This document shows positions 1-8,100 of a stretch of DNA of 64,000 nucleotides, piece by piece (the stretch's first letter is position 1; each line of letters starts with the position of its first letter). The translations under genes were made by a program, and so were the position numbers. The DNA is from Pseudomonas sp. PH1b. GTDB taxonomy: Bacteria > Pseudomonadota > Gammaproteobacteria > Pseudomonadales > Pseudomonadaceae. Under the pieces are notes generated by a model. It was not told where the DNA came from and made no database searches. It saw nothing but the letters and a program-made list of their open reading frames with translations. The stretch covers positions 62,001 through 126,000 of the forward strand of contig NZ_AYMU01000013.1 in NCBI RefSeq assembly GCF_000633395.1. The letters are read 5' to 3'.

Positions 1-130
1 ACTCTTCGCCGACTTTTTCCAGAATCTTGTTCAGACCCTTGTGATACAGGCTGGCCACATAGGAGCTATCGGCGGCAGCATCTTTACGCTCTTCCAGCAC
101 CTGGGCCAGACGGGTGAGGGTATCGCTCAT
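1..130 (-). CDS. hisE: Phosphoribosyl-ATP pyrophosphatase HisE (N-terminal part, cut by window edge)
   Basis: Second step of histidine biosynthesis: hydrolysis of phosphoribosyl-ATP to phosphoribosyl-AMP. Only about the first 43 codons are present, read on the minus strand from the ATG at 128-130, beginning MSDTLTRLAQVLEERK and reaching a helical stretch with YVASLYHKGLNKILEKVGEE, typical of the HisE all-alpha MazG-like fold. It lies one base downstream of hisI, the next enzyme of the pathway, which supports the call. The C-terminus lies outside the window. Confidence 0.9.
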   Translation of the reverse strand, partial: MSDTLTRLAQVLEERKDAAADSSYVASLYHKGLNKILEKVGEE

Positions 131-131
131 G

Positions 132-524
132 TCAGTGTCCTGCAGAATAAATCGCGTGCGGGTCCTTGAGGACCGGTTCGACGGTTTTCCACTCGCCGTC
201 TTCATAGACGCGGTAGAAACAGCTGTGGCGGCCGGTGTGACAGGCAATGTCGCCGATCTGCTCGACCATCAGGATGATCACGTCAGCGTCGCAGTCCAGG
301 CGCATTTCATGAAGCTTCTGCACATGCCCGGACTCTTCGCCCTTGCGCCATAGCTTGCCACGGGAACGTGACCAATAAATGGCGCGGTTCTCGGCAGCGG
401 TCAGGCCCAGGGCCTCGCGGTTCATCCAGGCCATCATCAGCACGCGCCCGGTCTTGTGGTCCTGGGCGATGGCCGGCACCAGGCCGTCCGCGTCCCATTT
501 GATCTGGTCCAGCCAATCTTTCAT
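132..524 (-). CDS. hisI: Phosphoribosyl-AMP cyclohydrolase HisI
   Basis: Third step of histidine biosynthesis: opening of the adenine ring of phosphoribosyl-AMP. The 130-residue protein has the family core: AIAQDHKTGRVLMMAWMNREAL, the WSRSRGKLWRKGEESGH segment, the metal-binding DCDAD motif and the second Cys/His site ACHTGRHSCFY. I chose the ATG at 522-524 because GGAG stands about 8 bases upstream and known Pseudomonas HisI begins MKDWLD; an in-frame TTG at 537-539 would add five residues but has no advantage. Co-directional with hisE and apparently co-transcribed with the ubi genes upstream. Confidence 0.95.
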   Translation of the reverse strand: MKDWLDQIKWDADGLVPAIAQDHKTGRVLMMAWMNREALGLTAAENRAIYWSRSRGKLWRKGEESGHVQKLHEMRLDCDADVIILMVEQIGDIACHTGRHSCFYRVYEDGEWKTVEPVLKDPHAIYSAGH

Positions 525-604
525 GTTCGACTCCGACAACCGGGCTCAACCCGCTGGTGACGCCTCGGCGATTGCGACAGTTTGCCAGCAGGTCGCGCCA
601 CTGG

Positions 605-2209
605 CTATCGACGAACGATCAGATACAAACCGACCGCAATCATGATGCCTGCGGGCCAGTGCCCCAGCTCATGCAATGGACCGCCGGCAGCCAGGACGGC
701 ACCGCCGCCCAGATGGGCGGTGCCCAGCAGGCGCAGGAACCAGTCGTCCTTGCGCTTGTGCCAGGGCGCCGGTGGATCGGCGGCGTGGGGCTGCGACATG
801 CGTTCCAGCAGGTCGCGGGTCATGTTGGCCAGGTGCGGCAGTTGTTCGATCTGGCTGTGGATATTGCCGAGCACGACTTTCGGGCTGACACGCTCGCGCA
901 TCCAGCGTTCGAGGAAGGGTTGCGCGGTGTTCCACAGGTCCAGTTCCGGGTACAGCTGGCGCCCCAGGCCCTCGATGTTGAGCAGGGTCTTTTGCAGCAG
1001 CACAAGCTGCGGCTGCACTTCCATGTTGAAGCGTCGGGCGGTCTGGAACAGGCGCATCAGTACCTGGCCGAAGGAAATGTCCTTCAGCGGTTTTTCGAAG
1101 ATCGGCTCGCACACGGTGCGGATCGCCGCCTCGAATTCGTTGAGCTTGGTTTCCGCCGGGACCCAGCCGGAATCGATGTGCAACTGGGCCACGCGGCGAT
1201 AGTCGCGCTTGAAGAAGGCGAACAGGTTGCGTGCCAGGTAGTCCTGGTCTTCCGGGGTCAGGCTGCCGACGATGCCGCAGTCGATGGCGATGTACTGCGG
1301 GCTCCAGGGCTGCACGGTGCTGACGAAGATGTTGCCCGGGTGCATGTCGGCGTGGAAGAAACTGTCGCGGAACACCTGGGTGAAGAAGATTTCCACGCCG
1401 CGCTCGGCGAGCATCTTCATGTCGGTGCGCTGGTCGGCCAGGGTGGCCAGGTCGGTGACCTGGATCCCGTAGATGCGCTCCATCACCAGCACTTTGGGCC
1501 GGCACCAGTCCCAATAGACCTGGGGCACATACAGCAGGGGCGAGCCTTCGAAGTTGCGCTTGAGCTGGCTGGCGTTGGCCGCTTCGCGCAGCAGGTCGAG
1601 CTCGTCGTAGATGGTTTTCTCGTAGTCGCTGACCACGTCCACCGGGTGCAGCAGGCGCGCATCGGCAGAGACCTTTTCCGCAGCCCGGGCGAGGATGAAC
1701 AGCCACGCCAGGTCCTGGGCGATGATCTGCTTGAGCCCGGGGCGGATCACCTTGACCACCACTTCTTCGCCGGTCTTGAGCTTGGCGGCGTGGACCTGGG
1801 CCACCGAGGCCGAGGCCAGGGGTTCGATGTCGAAGCGGCTGAACACCTCGTCGATCTTCTTGCCCAGTTGCTCTTCGATCAGGGCCACGGACTTTTGCGA
1901 ATCGAAGGGGGGCACCCGGTCCTGCAGCAGCATCAGTTCATCGGCGATGTCTTCGGGCAGCAGGTCGCGACGGGTCGAGAGGATCTGCCCGAACTTGATG
2001 AAGATCGGCCCCAGGTCCTGCAGCGCCAGGCGCAGGCGCGCGCCGCGGCTCAGGTCCAGGGGCTTGCGCGGGAACCAGCGCCAGGGCAGGGCGAAGCGCA
2101 GGGCCAGGAGAAACCAGGGCAGGGGCAGCTCGAACAGCAGGTCATCGAGACGGTAGCGGATCACAACGCGCTGGATGCGCAACAGGCGGCGGACGGCAAG
2201 CAGCTTCAT
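605..2209 (-). CDS. ubiB: Ubiquinone biosynthesis protein UbiB (atypical ABC1/ADCK kinase-like)
   Basis: UbiB is a membrane-associated member of the UbiB/ABC1 kinase-like family needed for ubiquinone synthesis, probably acting as an ATPase that supports the Ubi complex. The 534-residue protein shows the family signatures: KFGQ motif near residues 72-75, the Ala-rich loop SASVAQVH near 133-140, FHADMHPGNIF as the catalytic-loop equivalent, and DCGIVG as the metal-binding motif. The C-terminus has hydrophobic segments suited to membrane anchoring. Its ATG at 2207-2209 overlaps the ubiJ stop (ATGA), so translation is probably coupled. Confidence 0.96.
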   Translation of the reverse strand: MKLLAVRRLLRIQRVVIRYRLDDLLFELPLPWFLLALRFALPWRWFPRKPLDLSRGARLRLALQDLGPIFIKFGQILSTRRDLLPEDIADELMLLQDRVPPFDSQKSVALIEEQLGKKIDEVFSRFDIEPLASASVAQVHAAKLKTGEEVVVKVIRPGLKQIIAQDLAWLFILARAAEKVSADARLLHPVDVVSDYEKTIYDELDLLREAANASQLKRNFEGSPLLYVPQVYWDWCRPKVLVMERIYGIQVTDLATLADQRTDMKMLAERGVEIFFTQVFRDSFFHADMHPGNIFVSTVQPWSPQYIAIDCGIVGSLTPEDQDYLARNLFAFFKRDYRRVAQLHIDSGWVPAETKLNEFEAAIRTVCEPIFEKPLKDISFGQVLMRLFQTARRFNMEVQPQLVLLQKTLLNIEGLGRQLYPELDLWNTAQPFLERWMRERVSPKVVLGNIHSQIEQLPHLANMTRDLLERMSQPHAADPPAPWHKRKDDWFLRLLGTAHLGGGAVLAAGGPLHELGHWPAGIMIAVGLYLIVRR

Positions 2210-2829
2210 GCGTTATCGCTTGGGTCAAGGGATCGGGAGAGGCGCTCGAAGCGCGCCTCGAGACGTTCCAGGTCGAGTTTGGCCTGGTCCAGCTCGCGAA
2301 ACCGCGCTTCGGCTTCGCGCAGGCCGACCAGGGTCCGCGATTCTTCGGCGAGGAATTCGCCGAGGTTCTGATTGAGGCTGGCAAACCCCTGCTGATACCA
2401 GCGTGCGCGGCTGCGCACGTGGCCGCTGAACAGTTGAGTGGCCACCGGGCCGAGCCAGCGGGAGAGCTCGTACTCCCAGTCCAGTTCCAGGTCCTGGAGG
2501 ATTGCCGCCAGGTCCAGCAGCACGCCACTGTCACCTTCAAGCTCCACTTCGGGGCCGTGCAGGACGCCAGTCTTGTCCTTGCTCAGGGCCAGGCGCACCA
2601 GGCTGGAGGCCGGTGCCCGCAGGGTGCAGTCCGGGTCCGCAGCCCACTGGCTGGCGAGCATCAGGCCCTCATCGCTGGGCAGGATGAACAGCTGCAGCGC
2701 CGGGCTGCGGCAATCCACGGCGATCACCTTGCCCGTGAGGTGCTGCAGGCGCGGCAAGGCCGTGCTGTCCAGACGCAGCACCCGATTGATGCCGGTCTCG
2801 ACGCTGGCGAGCAGGCCGCTGAGCAACAT
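2206..2829 (-). CDS. ubiJ: Ubiquinone biosynthesis accessory factor UbiJ (SCP2 domain)
   Basis: UbiJ is a soluble assembly factor of the cytoplasmic Ubi metabolon; its N-terminal SCP2 fold binds prenyl lipids. The 207-residue protein has an SCP2-like N-terminal half (about 1-110, with CTLRAPASSLVRLAL) and a charged helical C-terminus predicted to be coiled coil (LVGLREAEARFRELDQ). It sits exactly between ubiE and ubiB, overlapping both by one to four bases, the standard gammaproteobacterial order ubiE-ubiJ-ubiB. The family assignment rests on this order plus sequence character. Confidence 0.92.
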   Translation of the reverse strand: MLLSGLLASVETGINRVLRLDSTALPRLQHLTGKVIAVDCRSPALQLFILPSDEGLMLASQWAADPDCTLRAPASSLVRLALSKDKTGVLHGPEVELEGDSGVLLDLAAILQDLELDWEYELSRWLGPVATQLFSGHVRSRARWYQQGFASLNQNLGEFLAEESRTLVGLREAEARFRELDQAKLDLERLEARFERLSRSLDPSDNA

Positions 2830-3599
2830 CAGGGCTTGATGCCGCGGTGCAGAGCGACGATGCCTGCGGTCATGTTGTGATAGGTCACGCGGTCGAAACC
2901 GGCCTCGACCATCATCGACTTCAGGGTTTCCTGGTTCGGGTGCATGCGGATCGATTCGGCCAGGTAGCGGTAGCTTTCCGAGTCGTTGGTGATCAGCTTG
3001 CCGGCCAGGGGCATGAAGGCGAACGAGTAGGCGTCGTAGACCTTGGACATCAGCGCGTTGGTCGGCTTGGAGAACTCCAGCACCAACAGGCGGCCGCCAG
3101 GCTTGAGCACCCGCAGCATGGAGCGCAGGGCGTCTTCTTTATGGGTCACGTTGCGCAGGCCGAAAGCGATGGTCACGCAGTCGAAGTGGTTGTCCGGGAA
3201 CGGCAGTTTTTCCGCGTCGGCCTGGACGAACTCGACATTGCCGGCCACGCCCAGGTCCAGCAGGCGGTCACGGCCGACCTTGAGCATCGATTCGTTGATG
3301 TCCGCCAGCACCACCTGGCCGCTAGGGCCGACCAGTTGGGAGAAACGCCGGGTCAGGTCGCCCGTGCCGCCGGCGATGTCCAGCACGCGGTTGCCGGCGC
3401 GTACGCCGGACAGCTCGATCGTGAAGCGTTTCCACAGACGGTGCATGCCCCCGGAGAGCACGTCGTTCATCAGGTCGTACTTGGCCGCCACCGAGTGGAA
3501 CACCTCAGCGACTTTTTCCGCTTTCTGGCTTTCAGGAACGTTCTTGAAGCCGAAGTGAGTGGTGGGTTCGGCATCGCTGCCTTTGCGCTGATCAGTCAT
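2829..3599 (-). CDS. ubiE: Ubiquinone/menaquinone C-methyltransferase UbiE
   Basis: SAM-dependent C-methyltransferase that methylates the benzoquinol ring in ubiquinone synthesis. The protein is 256 residues from the ATG at 3597-3599; a longer frame exists upstream but known Pseudomonas UbiE begins MTDQRKGSDAEPTTHFGF. The SAM-binding motif I is VLDIAGGTGDLT, followed by the UbiE signatures DLMNDVLSGGMHRLWKR near the N-terminus and FGLRNVTHKEDALRSM downstream. It ends HRGIKP, and its stop overlaps the ubiJ start (TGATG). First gene of ubiEJB; divergent from the PHA granule gene at 3755. Confidence 0.97.
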   Translation of the reverse strand: MTDQRKGSDAEPTTHFGFKNVPESQKAEKVAEVFHSVAAKYDLMNDVLSGGMHRLWKRFTIELSGVRAGNRVLDIAGGTGDLTRRFSQLVGPSGQVVLADINESMLKVGRDRLLDLGVAGNVEFVQADAEKLPFPDNHFDCVTIAFGLRNVTHKEDALRSMLRVLKPGGRLLVLEFSKPTNALMSKVYDAYSFAFMPLAGKLITNDSESYRYLAESIRMHPNQETLKSMMVEAGFDRVTYHNMTAGIVALHRGIKP

Positions 3600-3754
3600 A
3601 TCGCTGTCACCAAAAGAGAATGCGGGACATTCTAATGCCGGTGGCGGCCTTTGTCTTGGCAAGGCTGAAGGTAAGATAGCGAACCGCCGGGACGTTTTGA
3701 CGCACGCAGGGTCAAGATGCTTCAGGCAAGTCCCGAAACAGCAGGAGTCCTTAG

Positions 3755-4030
3755 ATGGCCCGTATTAGTGTTGAACGTGCCCATGGCCTGGGTAAGCAGG
3801 CAGCCCGTGAAAAGGCCGACAAACTGGCGCAGAAACTCGCCGATCAGTATGGCCTTGAGCCCAAGTGGGCGGGGGATGTCCTGAATCTCAAGCGCTCCGG
3901 GGTCAAGGGGGCGGTGCATGTGGGCGAGGCATCCATCAGGATCGATGTGGAGCTGGGCCTGCTGATGTCGGCCATGAGCGGCACCATCAAGTCCGAGATC
4001 GAAAAGGCCCTGGACAAGGCCCTGGCCTGA
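3755..4030 (+). CDS. Polyhydroxyalkanoate granule-region family protein
   Basis: A 91-residue protein with the sequence character of the PHA_gran_rgn family found near pha genes in Pseudomonas; its biochemical role is not settled. It opens MARISVERAHGLGKQAAREK, is rich in charged helix in the first third, then has strands around VLNLKRSGVKGAVHVGEASIRIDVELGLL, and a helical C-terminus. The start has a good ribosome site (AGGAG about 8 bases upstream). It stands alone on plus, with a REP element separating it from phaI; the location supports a role connected to PHA granules. Confidence 0.85.
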   Translation: MARISVERAHGLGKQAAREKADKLAQKLADQYGLEPKWAGDVLNLKRSGVKGAVHVGEASIRIDVELGLLMSAMSGTIKSEIEKALDKALA

Positions 4031-4037
4031 CCCCACC

Positions 4038-4118
4038 GGTAGGAGTCGGCTTGCCGGCGAATCCCAGGCACTGCAACGGTGCCAGGCAAAGAGCCTTTGC
4101 GGCGAGCCGGCTCCTACA
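4038..4118. repeat. REP pair (inverted palindromic repeats)
   Basis: A typical Pseudomonas REP doublet: TAGGAGTCGGCTTGCCGGCGAA at the left and the inverted GCGGCGAGCCGGCTCCTAC at the right, separated by about 40 bases. It fills most of the gap between the granule-region gene and the phaI promoter, and could fold as a hairpin downstream of the first gene. Confidence 0.85.
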
Positions 4119-4125
4119 TGAATTC

Positions 4126-4154
4126 ATGACATTCGTTAGGGTGCCGATTCTAAT
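4126..4154 (+). promoter_or_regulatory. Candidate sigma70 promoter of phaI-phaF
   Basis: ATGACA (4126-4131), a 17-base spacer and TCTAAT (4149-4154) match sigma70 -35 and -10 boxes in 5 of 6 and 4 of 6 positions. It begins just after the REP doublet and about 75 bases before the phaI ATG. PhaD is known to act at the phaI promoter in P. putida; I do not identify its operator here. Confidence 0.6.
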
Positions 4155-4228
4155 TTTTCTCTCTAGGTTGTGCCTCAGGTCCTCAATCCGAGGGCAGTTC
4201 CTCAAACCTTCTGCGCGTGAGGTGCACC

Positions 4229-4651
4229 ATGGCCAAAGTAATTCTGAAGAAAAAAGTTGATGCCCAATCGACTGCTCTGAGCGAAGTCAAATCCTATGCC
4301 CGCAAGATCTGGCTGGCAGGCCTGGGTGCCTACGCCAAAGTCGGTCAGGAAGGCAGCGAGTACTTCCAGGAGTTGATCAAGGCAGGTCAATCCGTTGAAA
4401 AGAAAGGCAAAAAAGTTGTCACTGAACAACTTGAGGCCGCCAACAGTCAGATAGACAACGTCAAGGGCGATGTCACCACGCTCAAGGGCAAAGTCGAAGT
4501 GCAGTTGGACAAGGTCGAGAAGGCTTTTGACACGCGCGTCGCCAGTGCCTTGAATCGTATCGGCATTCCGTCTAAACATGACGTTGAGACACTCTCTGCT
4601 AAGCTCGATGAGCTGACGGCGTTGCTCGAACGTGTCGCGCGTAAACATTAA
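4229..4651 (+). CDS. phaI: Phasin PhaI
   Basis: Granule-associated phasin that coats medium-chain PHA inclusions. The 140-residue protein has the phasin core: VKSYARKIWLAGLGAYAKVG, then EYFQELIKAGQSVEKKGKKV, an amphipathic helical centre, and the conserved end FDTRVASALNRIGIPSKHDVETL. I chose the ATG at 4229 (GAGGTG upstream, start MAKVILKKK) over an in-frame GTG at 4217. phaF starts 11 bases after its stop, and the two share the N-terminal domain, so they are paralogues transcribed together. Confidence 0.95.
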   Translation: MAKVILKKKVDAQSTALSEVKSYARKIWLAGLGAYAKVGQEGSEYFQELIKAGQSVEKKGKKVVTEQLEAANSQIDNVKGDVTTLKGKVEVQLDKVEKAFDTRVASALNRIGIPSKHDVETLSAKLDELTALLERVARKH

Positions 4652-4661
4652 GGAGAACGGG

Positions 4662-5546
4662 ATGGCTGGTAAAAAGAATACTGAAAAAGAAGGCAGCTCG
4701 TGGATCGGGAAAGTCGAAGAGTACTCCCGTAAAATTTGGCTTGCTGGTTTAGGCGTGTACTCGAAAATCGACTCCGACGGCAGCAAGCTTTTCGAGACGC
4801 TGGTCAAGGACGGCGAGAAAGCCGAGAAACTCACCAAAAGCGTAGTCGGCAAGAAAGTCGATGCCGCCAAGGACTCCGCAAGCTCGGCCAAGTCGCGCAT
4901 CAGCGACGTCAAGGACCGCGCTCTGGGCAAGTGGGATGAGCTGGAAGGCGCTTTCGACAAGCGCTTGAACAGTGCCATCTCGCGTCTGGGCGTGCCTAGC
5001 CGCAATGAAGTGAAGGTGCTGCACGACAAGGTCGACACCTTGACCAAGCAGATTGAAAAACTCACCGGTGCCAAGGTTGCGCCAGTGGCGACCAAGACCG
5101 CCGCTGCCAAACCCGCGCCCAAGGCTGCCGCCAAACCTCTGGCCAAGCCCGCTGCCAAGCCGGCCGCCAAAGCCGCTGCCAAACCTGCCGCCAAGCCAGC
5201 AGTGAAAACTGCTGCGGCCAAGCCGGCTGCTAAACCGGCTGCCAAGCCTGTCGCCGCCAAGCCAGCGGCAAAACCTGCCGCGAAGCCGGCTGCCAAGCCT
5301 GCGCTGAAAGCTGCCGCCAAACCAGCGGCCAAACCCGCGGCCAAGCCTGCGGCGAAACCGGCTGTGGCGAAAAAGCCCGTGGCCAAGAAGCCTGCGGCCA
5401 AACCTGCTGCTGCCAAGCCTGCAGTTGCGGCCAAGCCAGCCACGCCAACGGCCTCGGCCACCTCGGCAAACTCTGCCGCAGCGCCAAGCCCGGCCGTCAC
5501 CCCGACTGCTGCGTCGACCCCAGCGACGCCAAGCAGCCAGTCCTGA
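4662..5546 (+). CDS. phaF: PHA granule-associated protein PhaF (phasin with histone H1-like tail)
   Basis: PhaF binds PHA granules through an N-terminal phasin domain (about residues 1-140, with YSRKIWLAGLGVYSKI and LNSAISRLGVPSRNEVKVL) and DNA through a basic C-terminal tail. The tail (about 145-275) is built from roughly two dozen Ala-Ala-Lys-Pro type repeats, resembling histone H1, and is followed by a short Ser/Thr/Ala/Pro end. In P. putida PhaF places granules along the nucleoid and aids even segregation. The start at 4662 has AGGAG; the longer in-frame start at 4632 would overlap phaI. A strong terminator follows. Confidence 0.96.
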   Translation: MAGKKNTEKEGSSWIGKVEEYSRKIWLAGLGVYSKIDSDGSKLFETLVKDGEKAEKLTKSVVGKKVDAAKDSASSAKSRISDVKDRALGKWDELEGAFDKRLNSAISRLGVPSRNEVKVLHDKVDTLTKQIEKLTGAKVAPVATKTAAAKPAPKAAAKPLAKPAAKPAAKAAAKPAAKPAVKTAAAKPAAKPAAKPVAAKPAAKPAAKPAAKPALKAAAKPAAKPAAKPAAKPAVAKKPVAKKPAAKPAAAKPAVAAKPATPTASATSANSAAAPSPAVTPTAASTPATPSSQS

Positions 5547-5565
5547 TTGCATCAGGAACACTGAA

Positions 5566-5597
5566 AACGCCCGGCCTGCAAAGTCCGGGCGTTTTTT
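5566..5597. terminator. Rho-independent terminator after phaF
   Basis: Perfect 9-base stem AACGCCCGG / CCGGGCGTT with a 9-base loop, followed by a T-run on plus and preceded by A-rich sequence on the other side. It ends phaI-phaF and, reading the other way, may also serve the convergent phaC1-phaD operon. Confidence 0.92.
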
Positions 5598-5624
5598 ATC
5601 GGCGAAGCAATCAGCAGGGCGGGT

Positions 5625-6245
5625 CTACCGCTGTTCATCCAGGTAGCGTAGCGCCATCTGCTCGGTGGCCAGTTTTGCCGGCGGCAACAGGTGGGGAGCC
5701 ACCAGCATCATGATCTGGTAGACCACCAGGCGCACTTCGCCCTCGCGATCGAGAATCCGCTGGTAGTCCAGGGAAAACAGCAAGGTCAGGGTGATTTGTT
5801 CCACCAGTTGCCCCAGGGCCTGGGTGCCACTGACCAGTTGCCCCATCGCCTTGAGCCGGGCCAGCAGGGAGGCCAGGGTGCGCTTGAGGGCATTGAGCAG
5901 GTTGCGGATGCCCTTGGCCAGTTTCGGCAGGCGCCCGGCGAGGTTGGACAGGTCCTGGAACAGGAAACGATAGTGGGCCAGGCGTTCGACGATCAGGTGC
6001 AGGAAAAGCCAGTAGTCTTCCGGTGCCAGCTGGGCGTCGGACGGGGGATCCAGCAACGGGGTCAACTCGTTCTGGAAGCGCTCGAACAGGCCAAGCACCA
6101 GCGGTTCCTTGCCGTGGAAGTGGTAGTAGAGATTGCCGGGGCTGATCCCCATTTCATTGGCCACCTCCATGGTGGAGACGTTGGGCTCGCCCTTCTGGTT
6201 GAACAGCTGCAGGGCACATTCGAGAATCCGGTCGCGGGTCTTCAT
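5625..6245 (-). CDS. phaD: TetR-family regulator PhaD
   Basis: PhaD is the TetR-type protein of the pha cluster that controls the phaC1 and phaI promoters; in P. putida it acts as an activator responsive to fatty-acid-derived ligands. The N-terminal helix-turn-helix region contains STMEVANEMGISPGNLYYHFHGKEPLV, the classic TetR recognition helix. The rest is an all-helical ligand domain. I used the ATG at 6243-6245 (MKTRDRILECALQLF, as in P. putida), giving 206 residues; the upstream in-frame ATG at 6266 has no ribosome site. Last gene of phaC1-Z-C2-D. Confidence 0.93.
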   Translation of the reverse strand: MKTRDRILECALQLFNQKGEPNVSTMEVANEMGISPGNLYYHFHGKEPLVLGLFERFQNELTPLLDPPSDAQLAPEDYWLFLHLIVERLAHYRFLFQDLSNLAGRLPKLAKGIRNLLNALKRTLASLLARLKAMGQLVSGTQALGQLVEQITLTLLFSLDYQRILDREGEVRLVVYQIMMLVAPHLLPPAKLATEQMALRYLDEQR

Positions 6246-6308
6246 CCTGACTTCTTGTCGGTCCATTGAGGGTGCGGCTCCGCGGTGGAGCCGGGTGCAA
6301 ATGGGGCT

Positions 6309-7991
6309 TCAGCGTACGCGCACGTAGGTGCCCGGGGCCGCCTCCATCGGTGGGTAGTTCTGGTTGCCGAGAGTGGCCAGGGTTTCCCGTTGCGCCCCCG
6401 AACGCTCCTGGACCCATGCCAGCCACTGGCTCCACCAACTGCCGTCGACATGCTTGGCGTCGTAGTACCAGGCCCGAGGATCGCTGCTGAGCTTGGGGTT
6501 CTCCACGTAGTTGGCCTTGGGGTTGCTCGGCGGGTTGAGGATGCTCTGGACATGGCCGCTGTTGGACAGCACGAAGCGACGCTCACCGCCCAGTAGCAGG
6601 GTCGAGCGGTAGACCGCGTCCCAGGGGGTGATGTGGTCGTTGATCCCGGCCACGCTGAAACTGTCCACCGTGACCTTCTGCAGGTCGATGGGGGTGCCGC
6701 ACACCTCCAGTCCTCCAACATGGCTCAGCGGGTTGTGCTTGAAGAAGTCCAGCAGGTCACCGTGCAGGGCCGCGGGCAGGCGGGTGCTGTCGTTGTTCCA
6801 GTAGAGGATGTCGAAGACCGGCGGTTCCTTGCCCAGCAGGTAGTTGTTGACCCAGTAGTTCCAGATCAGGTCGTTGGGGCGCATCCAGGCAAACACCTTG
6901 GCCATGTCGCGGCCGTCGAGAACGCCCTGCTGGTAGGAGCGCCGCTTGGCTGCCTCCAGGGTCTTTTCGTCGGCGAACAGCGTGGCCGGGCTGTCCAACT
7001 GGCTGTCCAGCAGGCTCACCAGGTAGGTGGCACTGGAGACCCGACGCATCTGCCGCTTGGCCTGCAGGTGGCCTTGCAGGGCGGCAATGGTCAAGCCGCC
7101 GGCACAGGCCCCCACCAGGTTGACTTCCCGGCTGCCGGTAATGGCTCGGGTAACGTTCAAGGCTTCCTCGGCGGCTTCGACATAGGTCGACAGGCCCCAT
7201 TCGCGGTGGCGCACATCGGGGTTGCGCCAGCTGACCATGAACACCTGCAGGCCGTTCTTCAGCGCGTACTGGACGAAGCTGTTGGCGGGGCTGAGGTCGA
7301 ATATGTAGTACTTGTTGATCTGCGGCGGCACGATCAGGAGCGGCTTGGCGTACTGTTTTTCACTCATGGGGCTGTACTGGATCAACTCCAGCAGCTCGTT
7401 GCGAAACACCACCGAGCCAGGGGTGACCGCCAGGTTCTTGCCGATCTCGAAGGCGTGCTTGGTCACCTGGCTGGGCAGGCCGTTGTTGTGCAACAGGTCA
7501 TTGACCAGATTGCCGATGCCGCGCACCACGCTGTTACCCCCGGTGTTGAAGATCTCCTTGAGCGCCAGGGGATTGAGCAGGGTGTTGGAGGGCGCCACGG
7601 CGTCGTTGAGCAGGGAGAAGGCAAAGTGCGCCCGAGCCCGGTCGTCTTCGCTCATGCCGCTGTCGTCGATCCAGTGCCGTACCTGTTTCTGCCAGCTCAG
7701 GTAGGCCTGCAGGCCCCGCTTGTAGAAGGGGTTGAGGCTCCAGGCCGGGTCGGCGAAACGATTGTCCTTGGGGTTGGTTTTATGCAGGGTCTCGCCCAGC
7801 AGCACGCGCCCCAGCTGGCCACCCAGGGCCAGGGTATGACGGGCACTGTGCAACGGGTTGCGCAGGCTGTGGCTGGCAAGGCTGCGCAATGTGGAGAGCA
7901 GGTCCCGGCCGCGCAGGCCGGTGATCGCACTCTGCGCATTGATATACGCGGCAGGGGAGGGCAACGCGCCCTGCGCAGGTTTGTCTTGCAT
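6309..7991 (-). CDS. phaC2: Class II PHA synthase PhaC2
   Basis: Polymerises medium-chain (R)-3-hydroxyacyl-CoA into PHA at the granule surface. The 560-residue protein has the alpha/beta-hydrolase core and the lipase-like box VGACAGG with nucleophile Cys296; the catalytic Asp lies in GINDHITPWD and the His in SNSGHVQSILNPP. Length and motifs match class II synthases. It is about as similar to PhaC1 as expected for the paralogous pair that flanks phaZ. Start ATG at 7989-7991. Confidence 0.97.
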   Translation of the reverse strand: MQDKPAQGALPSPAAYINAQSAITGLRGRDLLSTLRSLASHSLRNPLHSARHTLALGGQLGRVLLGETLHKTNPKDNRFADPAWSLNPFYKRGLQAYLSWQKQVRHWIDDSGMSEDDRARAHFAFSLLNDAVAPSNTLLNPLALKEIFNTGGNSVVRGIGNLVNDLLHNNGLPSQVTKHAFEIGKNLAVTPGSVVFRNELLELIQYSPMSEKQYAKPLLIVPPQINKYYIFDLSPANSFVQYALKNGLQVFMVSWRNPDVRHREWGLSTYVEAAEEALNVTRAITGSREVNLVGACAGGLTIAALQGHLQAKRQMRRVSSATYLVSLLDSQLDSPATLFADEKTLEAAKRRSYQQGVLDGRDMAKVFAWMRPNDLIWNYWVNNYLLGKEPPVFDILYWNNDSTRLPAALHGDLLDFFKHNPLSHVGGLEVCGTPIDLQKVTVDSFSVAGINDHITPWDAVYRSTLLLGGERRFVLSNSGHVQSILNPPSNPKANYVENPKLSSDPRAWYYDAKHVDGSWWSQWLAWVQERSGAQRETLATLGNQNYPPMEAAPGTYVRVR

Positions 7992-8100
7992 GAGTCAACA
8001 CTCCTTCGTCAAACCACTAACAAGCAGACCAATCCAAGAGAGACAACATAGTCGCTCCCGGCCCTTCTTGCGCGCGACGATCCTGTCGACCTATGTCTTT

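Noticed and set aside
557..2371. 604-codon plus-strand frame over ubiB
   Set aside because: Shadow of ubiB; the minus strand has clear UbiB kinase-like motifs.
4202..5500. Long minus-strand frame with GLAAGLAAG repeats
   Set aside because: Antisense reading of the PhaF Ala-Lys-Pro repeats; no start signals and no family match.
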